A program made the position numbers and the translations under genes. A DNA stretch of 64,000 nucleotides from Typhlomys cinereus (taxonomy: Eukaryota > Chordata > Mammalia > Rodentia > Platacanthomyidae): NCBI GenBank assembly GCA_023101885.1, contig JALPQD010000223.1, positions 3,583,866-3,647,865 of the forward strand, written 5' to 3'. Under the pieces are notes generated by a model, which had not been told where the DNA came from, did no database searches, and saw only the letters and a list, made by a program, of their open reading frames with translations. Shown in pieces: positions 1 to 11,484 of this stretch; positions within the stretch are counted from its first letter, which is position 1, and each line of letters starts with the position of its first letter.

Positions 1-650
1 CTGAAGCTTATTGCTGTTTTGTCTATAATCATCTGGATGGTATCTCTCTTCTTCATACCTAGCAGCTTCCTCTTCCAATTCAGCCTCCTCTTCGGTACTC
101 AGTACCTCATCTCCTGACTCCTCGGAGGCAGTGGAGCTATCTAGATTTAAAGCTTTAAGCTCACTTATAGGGTATAAACTAGCCCCTCCCTTTGATGTAG
201 TAGCGGGGGGGGGTCCCTGTAGTCTGGCAAAAACACCCCCTTGTCTTTAGACTCACCGGGGGGGCCTTTTTCTTTCTTTGGGATGGGGTTTTTCTTGTGC
301 GCACCCAACCTCTCACTACGTTCGGTTTCTGACATGCTGTCCTGGACTTCTTCAAGGGTATTTCTGCCTTCTGCTATGGCATTCTTACAGGCCTCGTCCT
401 CTAAACAATTTTTGACAAGCTTCCAAATGGCTCTTGTCCCCTGTCTCAAGTCTCCATTCGCCAATTTGCAGTCAAGATCTTTGCCTAATTTGTTCCATGA
501 GGCAAGGGTCAAGGACCCAGAGCAAGCGTACCAGGGGGCCACTCGGTCAACCTCCTTAACAAAGTTTTTCAATGTTCGGTTTGCAATCCTGATGTCTCGC
601 TGTTTTAACACCGTCTCTAATGCTGTAATAACAGACTGTGAGGAGCCCAT
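1..650 (-). pseudogene. Provirus gag, matrix region, frameshifted and incomplete
   Basis: The frame starts at 650 with MGSSQS, a myristoylation-type N terminus, and continues for 161 residues to a stop at 165. The following DNA stays gag-like in another frame and is rich in acidic residues. The switch falls at a run of nine G (205-213 on the plus strand), so a one-base change in that homopolymer is the likely break; an assembly error is possible there. In an intact element the product would be the matrix part of the Gag precursor that coats the particle. The frame runs off the window at position 1. No function is expected from this copy. Confidence 0.7.
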
Positions 651-1018
651 GATGATTCAACACCCATGGCTTATTTACGTCCGCCTTACCAGTGTGAACA
701 AAATGAAAGTATAACCTTTTGCGTGTAGCTCCTTTATCTACAAGAGGCTAACACACGCACCGAGGCGCCGCCGCCTATGTGCGTCGGTCCTAATGTACCT
801 AGCAATGAAAACGGTGGAAACAGAACATACTAGCAAGAAAGATCAAGAGGGCTCCCAATACAATTACCAAACCTTCAATACTGCCCGCCCACGGTAGGGA
901 TAAGTTTAAACCAAAGTCCAGGAAAAACATACCTCTCCGAACGTACCTGCCTGCAGTTCTGAATCCTCCTTGTAATCAAGGGGTCTCCGGTGGTGCTGAC
1001 GATGACAAGGTCTCAAAT

Positions 1019-1036
1019 TCCCGGGTTTCGGCACCA
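1019..1036 (-). other. Retroviral primer binding site, tRNA-Phe type
   Basis: On the minus strand these 18 bases read TGGTGCCGAAACCCGGGA, complementary to the 3' end of mammalian tRNA-Phe including CCA, as I recall that tRNA. The site lies two bases beyond the LTR end. Use of tRNA-Phe is characteristic of IAP elements. Confidence 0.85.
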
Positions 1037-1038
1037 AA

Positions 1039-1404
1039 TGTCCCGCGCAACCATCTTGCCAGCAAGAACAACGCGGCACACGCACAGGATCCTTCTGCAG
1101 TAAAGCTTTAATGCATCTTGAGAGGGAGAGCATAAGCTTACAGAGTAGAAGTGGAGACCCCGAACAGGAAAAACCCACCCCGAACAGGAAAAACCCAACC
1201 CTTATATAGGTTAACGGCCCTCGCCTAGGATGTGTCAACTCCTGATTGGCCGTCGCTCATCAGGCCATATGACGCCACGGGAGAAGCGGGAGACTAAGGA
1301 TGGAAAATTACCCAGGGCCTGCGCATTAGCTTGTTTACCACTCCAAGTCCGCGGAAATCGGCGCCATCTTGTAATGGAGGACGCATGTAGGGCGGCTCCC
1401 TACA
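1039..1404 (-). repeat. 5' LTR of the IAP-like provirus
   Basis: This LTR is 366 bp with TG...CA ends on the minus strand (TGTAGGG at 1404, GGGACA ending at 1039). It holds a TATA-like box (TATATAAG, complement of 1201-1208) and an ATTAAA polyadenylation signal (complement of 1107-1112), spaced as expected for a compact U3-R-U5. A short direct duplication (a GGTTTTTCCTGTTCGGGG-like motif, about 1145-1200) lies between the TATA box and the polyadenylation signal. The promoter would drive transcription toward lower coordinates, away from the inverted-duplication arm. Activity cannot be judged from sequence. Confidence 0.85.
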
Positions 1405-1950
1405 GTGAAGGTCCTCACAGAGGAAAGGCACACCTCACCCATCTGAAAACATGTACATAGATCACAGAGAGTGTGAACTGCTTCAACCATCTCCAGGAGG
1501 TAAACAAGGGAGTCCACAGAAAGCAAGGCAGCTTCTAATTTTGTTTCTGTAAACCAAGGGAACATCATATCACATGATGTTGCCAAGTGGCTCTTCACAC
1601 ATGGTGGGTGACATGGCATTGGTGATTCTGGTGGCTACTTGCCGTTTCCACATTTGGACACATCCAACAGGCAGATCAGATTATTGGTATGCACCAAACC
1701 CCTTCATGTCCCAATGTTACCTTAAGCATCAGAAACAAAAAGAAACATGGTATTTCACAGGCAGGCCATTGGAGATGTGTCCCCAGGCCCGTGTCCCATG
1801 GCAGAGCGTGGGGCAAGAGCCCCACAGGACATCACAGCCTTCTCCTGTGCTGAGCCCTCAGGGGATATCTGGAGCTCTTCAGAACCCTTACTTGTGGGGT
1901 GGGGTCAGTCCACACCTTCCTTCATAAACACTTAGGTAGATGCTAGTCCT

Positions 1951-1966
1951 CCCCCCCCCCCCCCCC
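1951..1966 (+). repeat. Poly-C tract
   Basis: A run of 16 C in the left arm. The matching place in the right arm (about 35598-35612) is a broken G-rich stretch, so the tract expanded or shrank after the duplication. Such runs are prone to slippage and sequencing error. Confidence 0.9.
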
Positions 1967-4900
1967 GAGGCCATAGCTAGCATGGCTGTGGGAGGGCCAT
2001 AGGTCAGCCATGAGCTCCAGGGGTAGCAGTCTTTTCCAGCACATGGATTCCAGCTGCTCTGTGGAGAGTCACTGTGAGGACGAGGGCAATGGATTGCCTT
2101 TGGGGGTCAATGGACGCAGATTTCTTTGCAAGGATGCTTCTCTCTCCCATACTAGGAACCAGCATTTGTGACACACTCTCCTTAAATCTCCCCTTTGCAG
2201 AGCACAGCATGGCCAATGATGTGTCAAGGTTCAAAACTTGAGAACCTGGTCAAATGTGCTGCTGTATCTGGCGGATAAAGACACAGTCCCCATCCTGATC
2301 TGTCATTAGCTCTGGACTTCGGTGTAGCCTAGACTATGAGGTCCAAAATGGGCATTCTTGGCCTTTCCCCCCTCCACAGATCTTTATGACAGAAAAGCCA
2401 TTGTTCTCTCGTCTTCCTCCCAACACATAACAGTAGCTGCTCCTGAAAGGAAGGGTCCTTGCAGCCCACGATATCCAGGTGTGAGCATCAGAGGTGTTGC
2501 CCCATGGGCAGCTGTGCAAGGAGAGAGAGAAGCCTGGGGCAGGAGGCAGCAAGTGCATGCAGCAGAAAAGAAAGCAACAGGGAGGAGGATGAAAAGTAAG
2601 CAAGAAGCAAGCCATGATATCAGTCGTGGCAGCCAACATTAAATAATCCCTAGGAATAGAAAGGACATTGCCACATATGTCTGTACATCAGAATCAACAG
2701 TGTCCATCAGAATCACATCTCCCTGGTCAGGCCATTATTCACACCTCTGAATAAGACCGTCTGGGCTTTTTCCTAAGGAGTGAGTAAAGGTCCGGAAGGT
2801 TAACCACTCAGTGCTAAGTCAGTCATTTTACACACTGTCAGGTAGCACTGATAAAGTAGATTCTGTCACCCAAAGTCTGCCTACCTTGGTTAGGCCAGCA
2901 GCTAAAGCACATAGAACATTGTTAGGAGCCAGGAGCAAGAATCACCAGGATTTGTGAACAAGTGACAAACAAAAACACCAGCAAGTAAAAACATTAAGCA
3001 TGACAACCTGCAGAAAGAGGGAACCATGTGCTGAGTGAGAATGTGTCTTGTCTGTTTTGCAGTTTTAACAATGAAACACAGGAATATTTCCCCAAAGCGC
3101 AGCATAGGAACAACAAGTTTTAAATATTCTAGAGCAACAGAAAACCCCAGCCACCTCTCTAATAGTAAAAGTGCACAGAAAAACCTTGATTCCAAATGTC
3201 TATATATCCATCCAAGTGAAAAATTAAAGGATGAGTTAGTTAAGCCACTGCTTGTGGATTTAATACTGGAAGGGATTATATAACCTCATAGGATACCATG
3301 TGTTATGTCAATGGAGGAAGCAAATGTTCCCCAACAGCAACATGTCGAAATGTTTGTCCCTGTCAATAAGGAGATGTTCCTCAACACAGTCTGTTGTGAC
3401 AGTAGACTGAGGTCAAATGCATTCAAGTAAGTGTGTGCTCCACACATTTGCTATATGAGTGCAGCAGTGGCCTAGCTAGCTGGATCCCTGAGGCTTGAAG
3501 GCCACTTATTCTTAGTCGGCCACCTCCAGGCCAAGTGAGAGTCCGTAGATCAAAAAACAGGGCAAATGACACCCAAGGACAGCACTGGTACCAAACCCTA
3601 AGTATCTAATCCATGTTCAGGTAAAGTTGGTTATAGTCAGCACACCAGTGTAGAGACTAGACAACACAGCCAGGAACAATAATCTAAGGAGTAACCAAAA
3701 ATTGAGGCTGTATGCATTGTCACATTAACAAGGGGCATATGAAACCATCCAAGAGGGTAACATCTATTCTCATAAGACTGCAGAGACAGAAAAGTTGAGT
3801 TAAAACAACATAATCTTGTAAGTTTTATCATTTAATGACATTTTAAAAATTTATTTTATGTGTGCACATGCACACCTGAGAGCATATGCAAATCAGGACA
3901 TTCACTTGAGGACAGAAGTAACTTTCGGGACAGTCAGTTCCCCCAATACATCATGTGGGCTCCTGGAATTGCACTTTGCCCACCGAGGCATCTCGCACTC
4001 CGAAAGGATCACTTTTCGTGTGTGAAGATGATGAATCTTCTGTTAATGAAGTTATGTCCTATTTGATCTTCTTTCTATTCTACAAAGGAAGACAGAGGAG
4101 GTTGGTACAGGAAGGATATAGTAGGTATCAGAAAAAAAGCTTTCTCTAAGAAATTTCTGCTCCTGGGGCTTTAGAAGACAAGAGCCACAGTTCCCCCACC
4201 CCACCAGCATAAAGATCAGGACAGGAAGACACAGCACAGTGGCTCCTTCAGGGTCTGTGAGTGCTGGCTCATTTCTGCTCAGGGCCGCAGGGGATAAGAA
4301 AGGATCACAATGATGTGTCCTTCTCTAGTTCCATTCCAACACCTGTGCAAAGGAGGCTGGAACCTAGTCCATCCTGGCGGCAAACACGATGTCTTCATCA
4401 CCATGCAACGTGCAGAGCCAGATTCTGAACTTTCTGGCTGCTCTGACCACAGCTGCCTGAAAGAAACAGAGGCATGGGAGGAACGAAATGGGGCACCCTG
4501 AGCACAGGAACTTCTACGAGATACACGGAGGAGACCTCAAAGGTAACACATTCCCTTTAAGACAAACCTATTTGCCCTCCAGGACAAATATGATCGGTCC
4601 CCTTTCACCATGAGGGAGCAAGTGCAGAGACTGCTGCTAGTCACATAGCGCTGGAGTCAAGACTCAAATACAAGCCCATCAACTGCAACAGTGAGCTATA
4701 GTTATCTACTTCCCCAGGCATGGAGCTCCCCAGTGCTCAAGGAGGGGCAGGACAGGCAGCATCTTACACTTGTGCTTTGCCATCCCCACACTAGCTGCTG
4801 ACTGTGCAAGCAGTTGATTACCGTGACAACGCAGGATGACCCTGCTGTCCTGCTCAGCAGTGGTAAGACAACAAAGTTTCCATGTGCATCCAAGGAGGCG

Positions 4901-5333
4901 GGGTGCAGGACACAAAGCCCTTGCTTGGCCCATCTCCATGGGGTCCACAGGATCTGGAGGGAAGCATGAGGAGGTTTCATCCATCCTCTTGGTCAGGGCC
5001 TGTGACAGCCTCTTCTTCCTCATTAACAAGTCTCTCCTTAGTGGACCCAGGGTGTCATACCACAGGAAGTGGCTGTGTAGATAAGAGAGCGCCAGTAAGA
5101 AGAATGAAAGACACCAGCTACCCTCTAGGAAGCTCTCCCACCTCCCACCAGTACAGCCCCCCACACTGTGGAGTGAGGAGAGACAGGAGCCAGGACAGTG
5201 GAGAGAAGCTGGCAGGATCCACAGGCTTCCAGCTGGGCTCATAAAAAGGGAGGGTCTTCCTGCAAAACATCCCCCCCCCCCAGCATCCATAAAACATAGA
5301 AACTGGACTTTGGAGCAGCTAGCTTCTACTCAC

Positions 5334-5561
5334 AGGCTTCTCCTTCCTGAAAGACATCCTTGAATACTGGGCTGTTCTCATCACAGGACCAGATAAGGCT
5401 GCCCTTGCACAAGGGCTGTGAAAATTCCAGTGTGGGAACATTGTCACAAGAAGTTATACACTTACCCCATGAATCACTCTGAGAGCCACAGGTGAGGTCT
5501 GGGGAAGGAACAGGAGGTCCCATGGGGGTAGATGAAGTAGGATTGTAAAGATCCAAATGAT
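5334..5561 (-). other. Candidate exon (left-arm copy), unidentified gene
   Basis: On the minus strand a 228-bp block is preceded by a pyrimidine-rich stretch ending in TTTCAG and followed by GTGAGT. It is open in one frame throughout and encodes a Ser/Pro- and Cys-containing segment (for example CITSCDNVPTLEF and GSLIWSCDENSPVFKD). The copy in the right arm (31825-32052) has the same length, the same splice-like ends and an open frame with few changes. Its phase is symmetric (1-1), so it could be skipped without breaking a frame. I do not recognise the protein. It may be a pseudogene fragment or chance. Confidence 0.3.
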
Positions 5562-6107
5562 CTGAAACCATACAACTCACTAAGCTGGGTGTATGACCCA
5601 GACACAGAAGACCCAGTTGTCATCTAAGGAAAAGGATAAGAGCACTTGCAGGTCAGGAGTGAGCTCAGGGATGGAGCTGCTGCTTTCCAGAGCATCACTG
5701 CCTTCTCTAGCAACTGCTTCCTTCTGTCCGTCAGGTTCTTGGCCTGCAAATGATCCCTCAGAAGTAAGCAAGAGAGATGGGGGAGGTAGAGTACATCCAG
5801 AAGCTTCCCTCCACCTGCCCTCTAACACTCTGGGCCAGAAGCTACAGATGCTTCCCCAAAGGCTGACCAAGGCCCATGTTTTCCCAGCCAGATCATCTGC
5901 CATGAGCAACCTTTTAGTAGTAGGAACTTACCACCATGGATCCAGGGTTTGAAAGCAAGTTGGCCCGCTTTTCTGAGTACATTGTAGAGACATTATTTTG
6001 TCTCTAAGTCTGATTTCTCCCTTTGCAAGGGAGGAGCATCACATTTATATCACATCGTGTGGCTGCATCACATCTGTCTCCATTCCGGAAATGAGTCTGA
6101 CCGAGCT

Positions 6108-7980
6108 GAAGAGAGAATAGAGGAAAGGCCTGAAGGAAGCCCACTGGGCAAGCACCCAAGGGTGAAGGAGCCAGTGTTGTCTGTTCAAAGTGAAGAGACC
6201 CATGCATACCCAAGACGCACCTCCTGGCGCACTCAGCTAGTGCTCAGATTTCCTCAGATACTCCCCTTTGTGCTCTGTGAAGCACATAATATCTTATGCA
6301 CCCTGTCTCCGTTGCCCATCTATGTTGCGGCACCAATAAGGAAGCACCTATCATCCCCGGGTCCCTTGGGATCTCCTGGCAACACTGCATCTCTCTCTCT
6401 CTGCTCCCAGAAAGACTTTCTACAGGGCCAGATGCTGCAGCATGCTCCCGTGGGAGCCCTGGCTTACCTTTCGTCACATTCCTATGGATGGTCCTTATGT
6501 GAAATCAAGATTGGCCCCTGGTTGTCTGTATAAGACTCAACTCTTCTTCCTAGAGGTTGGATGGGGAACAGGACTGACAGCCAATTCTGGGGAGTTAAAT
6601 TACTAGGACTTCTGTGACAGTTTTTTGAAAAGATAAAGTAACAGAGAAAGTAGTTTGTGCCTTGAGCAGCAACCCTGGAGATGTTCTAGAAGCTGCTCTG
6701 GAGTCAGCTGCAGTGAAGCTGGAAGATATTGACACAAATATGTGCGTAGGGAAGGTTCACATGTGGGCCATGATAACTGTCTTGGCCTCTGGACCTCCCT
6801 GACTCATTGCTCCTTTTCAACTTGATGCCTTTGGAATGCAATGTCCTCAAGGTAGGGGTTTCTGGTACTTGTGGACAGAGGGTCTTTGAATGGTTCAGTA
6901 TTTGAGGCTCATTCAGAAGTTGTGTGGCCCTAACCCACCTCTATGACAGATGTGGTCTCTGTTGCTGCTCCCCTCTCTCCACATGGAAGCAGATCTCACA
7001 TGCTATGTCCATGCTTGTCTGATTTGACCTCTGAATTCCAGGGTGACAGGTTGCTGCTTTTCTCTGCCATATCTACAGTGGTCCTTCAGGGCACTTCTAA
7101 GACTTACCACTGATCTGATACAGACAGGAGCAAAAGCATTCATAGCCTCTGACTTCATCAGTCACTGGCGACACCAGGAGTCCTGTTGGCAGAACTGCCT
7201 GTTGACATCCAGAATAAGAGGCTTATGCTTATTGTCCAAGCAGTCTTGGGATGTTGAATCTGGAAGATTGTATGAGTTCCAGCCCTCCTGAACTACACTC
7301 TGAGAACGCTAAATCTTCATTCCTTATATCCACTTCCTGGCCCCTGAGCAGGTGACCCTTGGCCGCTCCTGTGCCACCTAGGGAGCTGCCAGGCAGAGCA
7401 GGCAGCACAAATGCTAGGTTCGGTTTCAGTGGTGAGGTCGGAATGGGAGGAGTCCCTTCCAAAGTGGTTTGCTGCCTGTTCTGGAACAGCCCTCTCTGGG
7501 CCCCAGTGGGAGGAAATGTTCCCTGGATGAGAGGCGACAGGGACATTGGATGATTGCAGTGAAACGCAGGGGATGAAAGTCCCAGGAGACACCATCTGAG
7601 AGCACACAGAATGCAAAACACTGTCTGACCTCCCCACTTACTTGCTTTGCTACGGAGTTCTGGTTTCTGCCTGCTTCATGGGCACCACTTTGTTGTTAGA
7701 TCGTGTCCCTGTGTTCCCAATCGGCAGACAAAAGCAGCAGTATTTTAGAAGACTTTATCCGAATCTCCTCAGCCTTTTTCTCCACTTATTCCTTTGAGGA
7801 GGCAGGGCTACTTCCACTTCTGGGTGTGACTTTAAGAGGTCTGACTCTGTTGATTTACTGCTGTGTTTCGCATTGCAAGGTGTGGCTGCTACAGGCAGAG
7901 TCTGTCTTGGGGCAGCACACAGGGAGAGAAGGCAAAGACGTACTTCTCCCTATCTTCTGCCCATTAGCTGTGCTGTTGTT
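6108..7980. other. No recognisable gene or classified repeat
   Basis: This stretch between the left arm and the kinase pseudogene has only short open frames on both strands, none resembling a protein I know. The longest, on the minus strand at 7229-7621, has 130 codons and lacks a domain-like pattern. I see no clear mobile element. Confidence 0.5.
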
Positions 7981-9082
7981 TCAGAGTCCTATGGCAGGGG
8001 TGATGAGACCCAGATCACTGCTGCTCTTCTGGGGACGATCACTGCTGCTGTTCTGGGAAAGATCCAAGGTTGATGATCCTGCTTCTAAAGGAAATGGGGT
8101 GTAACCAGGGTGGACCTCTTCATGATCAGTATTTTCACGAATCTGTTGTTCTAGAATCATGTATGTCCCCATCTTTGTGTCATAGTTCTTTTCTTGTATT
8201 GACCTAATTTTATTATAAACATCATAGCTCAAATAAAACATTGTGGTTGAGACTTCAGGATCTGGGTCCATTTCTGAATGACCATGCAGTGGTTACATTG
8301 TTGGATCCAGGTATGGTGGATAAGTTGTTTTATTGTGGGTCTCTGTTCTGGATCCATTCTAAATAGTTGGTGGAAGAGTTTTCCAGTGCCCCAGACAGAT
8401 GGTTAGGTAGTTTATAGGATCCACTTAGAATCTTTATCGTCTGGGTATGTGTTGCAGCTTTGAAAGGTATTTCCCCTACTATCATTTGTGTATAGTAGTG
8501 CCCCTAGGGCCCAGACCTCTCCCTTCTCAGCTTCATAGCCTTCCCCTAGGTACATTTCAGGGGCATTGAAATGCAATGTGCCACAACACCTGTAGAGTTT
8601 TTTCCCTGGCACACATCTTTTTGCCAGGCCAAAGTCAGATATCTTCACGTATCCTTGAGGATTGAAAAGAATTTTGTGAGGCTTCAATTTTCGATGAACA
8701 ATATTCCTGTATGCAATAGTCTACACCTGCTAAGATTTGTCCAAAGAGTCTCTGGGCTGTCGCTTCCTGAAGCCCACCAGTCTGCTGTGTCAGGTGCATG
8801 AGTGTCCTGCCTCCACATACTCCATTATGAGATAAAAATTTTAGATTGTCACGATCACATGAAATAGATGTACTATATGAAAATTGTGAAGGTTTTTCAT
8901 TATATTAATTTCAAAAAAACGGGTTTGTGATCCTTTTCTGTGTTCTTCAAGATTTTGATGGCAACCATGATCCCAGTAACTCAGTGGATGGCTAACTTTA
9001 CGGTGCCAAAGGCACCGTGGCCAATTGTCTGCTGGACCATGTATTCACTATTAAGGCTGTCCCTTGGAACACAGCTGTCCAT
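7981..9082 (-). pseudogene. SMOK/MARK-like serine/threonine kinase pseudogene
   Basis: Reading on the minus strand from an ATG at 9082, the N lobe has a glycine loop (GHGAFGTVKLAIH). An in-frame TGA at 8983-8981 follows, then a VAIK lysine motif. Further on come an HRD-type loop changed to HRKLKPHKIL, so the catalytic Asp is lost, then DFGLAK, an APE motif (NAPEMY) and a WALGALLY helix. At 8271-7981 lies a C-terminal stretch resembling the UBA-like tail of rodent sperm motility kinases (YDVYNKI, GTYMILEQQ). Stops and frameshifts separate the blocks. The whole is collinear with no intron visible, as expected for the intronless-type SMOK genes or a retrocopy. An active member would phosphorylate Ser/Thr and act in sperm; this copy should be dead. 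SMOK as against another MARK-like kinase is a judgement from motif pattern. Confidence 0.65.
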
Positions 9083-9410
9083 GCTGGCTGGGTGGAAATG
9101 ATATCTGCCACAACCACTGTTGGGCCCCGCCCAGGATATGCCCCAGGGCATGACCAAGCACATTGGACTCAAGATGGTGCTGAAGGCAAAAGTCTTGGGC
9201 GTGACTTTGATCACCTTTCATTGACCTTTAATTGGCTTACCTGCCCTGTTTGTTGACTGGGAGTGCATGAGTGTCCCATGGCCAAGCACATGGGACTCAA
9301 GATGGCGCTGAAGGCAAAAGTCTTGGGCGTGACCCCGATCACATTGCAGGGACCCGTAATTGGCTTACCTGCCTTCTGTGCTGATTGAGAGTGCAGGAGT
9401 GTTCCGCCTC

Positions 9411-9713
9411 AACATATTCCATTATAAGGTAAAAATTTCAGGGTGTCACAATCACATGAAATAGATGCACTATATGAAAATTGTGAAGTGTTTCATTATA
9501 TTAATTTCAAAAAAATGGGTTTGTGATCCTTTTCTGTGTTCTTCAAGAAATTTAATGGCAACCATGATCCCGGTGACTGGGTGGATGGCTAACCTTATGG
9601 TGCCAAAGGCACCATGGCCAATTGTCTGCAGGACAATGTATTCACTGTTAAGGCTGTCCCTTGGAACACAGCTGTCCATGTGGCTGGGTCGAAATGATAT
9701 CTGCCACAACCGC
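9411..9713 (-). pseudogene. SMOK-like kinase N-lobe fragment, array copy 2
   Basis: The minus strand gives an ATG at 9679-9677 and an open N lobe with the glycine loop GHGAFGTIRLAIH and the lysine motif VAIKFLEEH, with no stop before about 9470. It lacks the catalytic loop and everything after it. Upstream on the minus strand the open frame continues into LTR sequence, which is a consequence of the fusion. Confidence 0.6.
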
Positions 9714-10125
9714 TGTTGGGCCTCGCCCAGGATTTTCCCCAGGGCATTTGCGAGCACATGGTACTCAAGATGGTGCTGAAGACAAAAGTCTTGGGCAAGA
9801 CCCTGATCACATTGCAGGAACCTGTAATTGGCTTACCTGCCCTCTGTGCTGACTGCGAGTGCATGAGTGTCCCATGGCCAAGCACATGTGACTCAAGATG
9901 GCACTGAAGGCAAAAGTCTTGGGTGTGACCCCGATCACATTGCAGGGACCCATAATTGGCTTACCTGCCCTCTGTGCTGATTGGGAGTGCATGAGTGTCC
10001 CATGGCGGAGCACATGGTACTCAAGATGGCGCTGAAGGCAAAAGTCTTGGGCGTGACCCTGATCACATTGCAGGGTCCGGTAATTGGCTAACCTGCTCTC
10101 TGTGCTGATTTGAGTGTTCAGCCTC

Positions 10126-10473
10126 AACATATTCCATTATAAGATAAAAATTTGAGGGTGTCGCAATCACATGAAATAGATGTACTATATGAAAATTGTG
10201 AAGGGTTTTCATTTTATGCAATTCAAAAAAATGGGTTTGTGATCCTTCTCTGTGTTCTTCAAGAAATTTAATGGCAACCTTGATCCCCGTTTTCTATGTT
10301 CTTCAAGAAATTTAATGGCAACCATGATCCCGGTGACTAGGTGGTTGGCTAACCTTACGGTGCCACAGGCACCATGGCCAATTGTCTGCAGGACAATGTA
10401 TTCACTGTTCAGGCTGTCCCTTGGAACACAGCTGTCCATGTGGCTGGGTCGAAATGATATCTGCCACAACCGC
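10126..10473 (-). pseudogene. SMOK-like kinase N-lobe fragment, array copy 3
   Basis: This is the same fragment as copy 2, with the glycine loop changed to GHGACGTVRLANH and a local tandem duplication of about 50 bp around 10252-10320 (TTCAAGAAATTTAATGGC occurs twice). Only the N lobe is present, so no kinase activity is possible. Confidence 0.6.
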
Positions 10474-10636
10474 TGTTGGGCCTTGCCCAGGATTTTCCCC
10501 AGGGCATGGGCGAGCACATGGTACTCAAGATGGCACTGAAGGCAAAAGTCTTGGGCGAGACCCTGATCACATTGTAGGGACCTGTAATAGGCTTACCTGC
10601 CCTCTGTATTGATTGCGAGTGCACGAGTGTTCCGCC

Positions 10637-10941
10637 TCAACATATTCCATTATAAGGTAAAAATTTCAGGGTGTCACAATCACATGAAATAGATGCACTA
10701 TATGAAAATTGTGAAGGGTTTCATTATATTAATTTCGAAAAAATGGGTTTGTGATCCTTTTCTGTGTTCTTCAAGAAATTTAATGGCAACCATGATCCCG
10801 GTGACTGGGTGGATGGCTAACCTTATGGTGCCAAAGGCACCATGGCCAATTGTCTGCAGGACAATGTATTCACTGTTAAGGCTGTCTCTTGGAACTCAGC
10901 TGTCCATATGGCTGGGTCGAAATGATATCTGCCACAACCGC
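10637..10941 (-). pseudogene. SMOK-like kinase N-lobe fragment, array copy 4
   Basis: This is nearly the same as copy 2 (9411-9713) over its whole length, and it ends at the LTR start at 10942. The LTR-derived module after it is interrupted by the provirus at 11043. The close match to copy 2 suggests recent duplication or gene conversion. Confidence 0.6.
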
Positions 10942-11042
10942 TGTTGGGCCCCGCCCAGGATTTTCCCCAGGGCATGGGTGAGCACATGGTACTCAAGATG
11001 GTGCTGAAGGCAAAAGTCTTGGGGGAGTCCCTGATCATATTG

Positions 11043-11413
11043 TGTTGGGTTGGACCAGTATTTGCCCCAGGGCATGGCCGAGCACATGGGACTAAAGATG
11101 GTGCTTGGGCGTAACCTGATCACTTCACAGAAAGCCCTAATTGGCTTTCAGGTATCTACCTGCCTCCTGTGCTGAGTGGCATTGAACTTGACCATTAGCA
11201 CCTGTAAGATGTTTTGACCTTGTGATACAATTGGATGCCTGTTTTGCGCCTTGGTGGCCTTTGTCTATAAAAGTTCCTTTTCTCCCCCCCCAATAAAGTG
11301 AGATCTGCTTCTGACAATCTCCCCGTTCCATGCCGAGTCTCTGGGGGTAGAGGCGGAGGTGGGGACGGCTGGAACCTGCTTTCATCACAGCCAGCAGCTG
11401 TATGTGTGTGTGT

Positions 11414-11450
<37 letters not shown>

Positions 11451-11482
11451 CGTGCGTGCGTGAGTGGAAACTGGTTCCCACA
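11043..11482 (+). repeat. 5' LTR of the class II element
   Basis: The LTR runs from TGTTGGG to CCCACA. It has TATAAAA at 11266-11272 and AATAAA at 11292-11297, and a TG/CG-rich microsatellite inside its 3' part (about 11402-11461). Against the 3' LTR it lacks about 15 bp near position 11100, differs in the first 20 bases and has a much longer microsatellite; otherwise the two are close. Confidence 0.85.
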
Positions 11483-11484
11483 AG

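Larger units (their letters stand above)
1..1404 (-). mobile_element. IAP-like class II endogenous provirus, 5' portion, cut by the window edge
   Basis: Read on the minus strand, the order is LTR (1404 to 1039), a two-base gap, a tRNA-Phe primer site (1036 to 1019), a leader of about 370 bp, and a gag frame starting at 650. The LTR opens with TGTAGGGAGCCGCC and carries an ACAAGATGGCGCC block, the layout I know from rodent intracisternal A-particle LTRs. The rest of the provirus and its 3' LTR lie beyond position 1. The six bases outside the 5' LTR (1405-1410, GTGAAG) are the expected target duplication, but the partner is off the window. The assignment to a rodent betaretrovirus-like (class II) family is firm; the exact subfamily is inferred. 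Confidence 0.85.
1505..6107 (+). repeat. Left arm of a 4.6-kb inverted duplication
   Basis: This segment is the reverse complement of 31283-36054. Matching landmarks run through the whole length: about 2334-2639 pairs with 34925-35230, 5334-5561 with 31825-32052, and 6004-6107 with 31283-31384. Outer ends meet at 1505 and 36054, inner ends at 6107 and 31283; sequence diverges abruptly past each. In about 165 bases compared by eye I counted seven or eight differences, roughly 95% identity. Length differs mainly by an L1 insertion in the right arm. No complete gene is recognisable inside, although two exon-like blocks are shared by both arms. Confidence 0.9.
8815..11042. repeat. Tandem array of kinase fragments joined to LTR 5' ends
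   Basis: Four kinase N-lobe blocks (8815-9117, 9411-9713, 10126-10473, 10637-10941) are each followed at once by the TGTTGGG start of an LTR (9118, 9714, 10474, 10942) and then by one to three copies of a module of about 120 bp. The module (roughly CATGGCC...GAGTGTCC) contains CAAGATGGCGCTGAAGGC and GATCACATTGCAGGGACC. The first block is part of the longer kinase pseudogene; the others carry only the N lobe. The kinase fragment is on the minus strand and the LTR on the plus strand, so they lie head to head. Spacing of unit starts is 596, 715 and 511 bp. Confidence 0.75.

Noticed and set aside
2334..2639. 101-codon frame shared with 34925-35230 as a conserved gene
   Set aside because: Both copies are recent duplicates in the inverted arms, so conservation is expected. 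There is no domain, and differences fall at all codon positions.
8412..8687. 91-codon kinase-like frame as a functional kinase
   Set aside because: The catalytic HRD is HRK, the N lobe is cut off by a stop, and the C-terminal part is in another frame, so this is a pseudogene.
9265..10110. Regularly spaced short repeats suggesting a CRISPR-like array
   Set aside because: The repeated modules are about 120 bp with no unique spacers between short repeats, and they match LTR U3 sequence.
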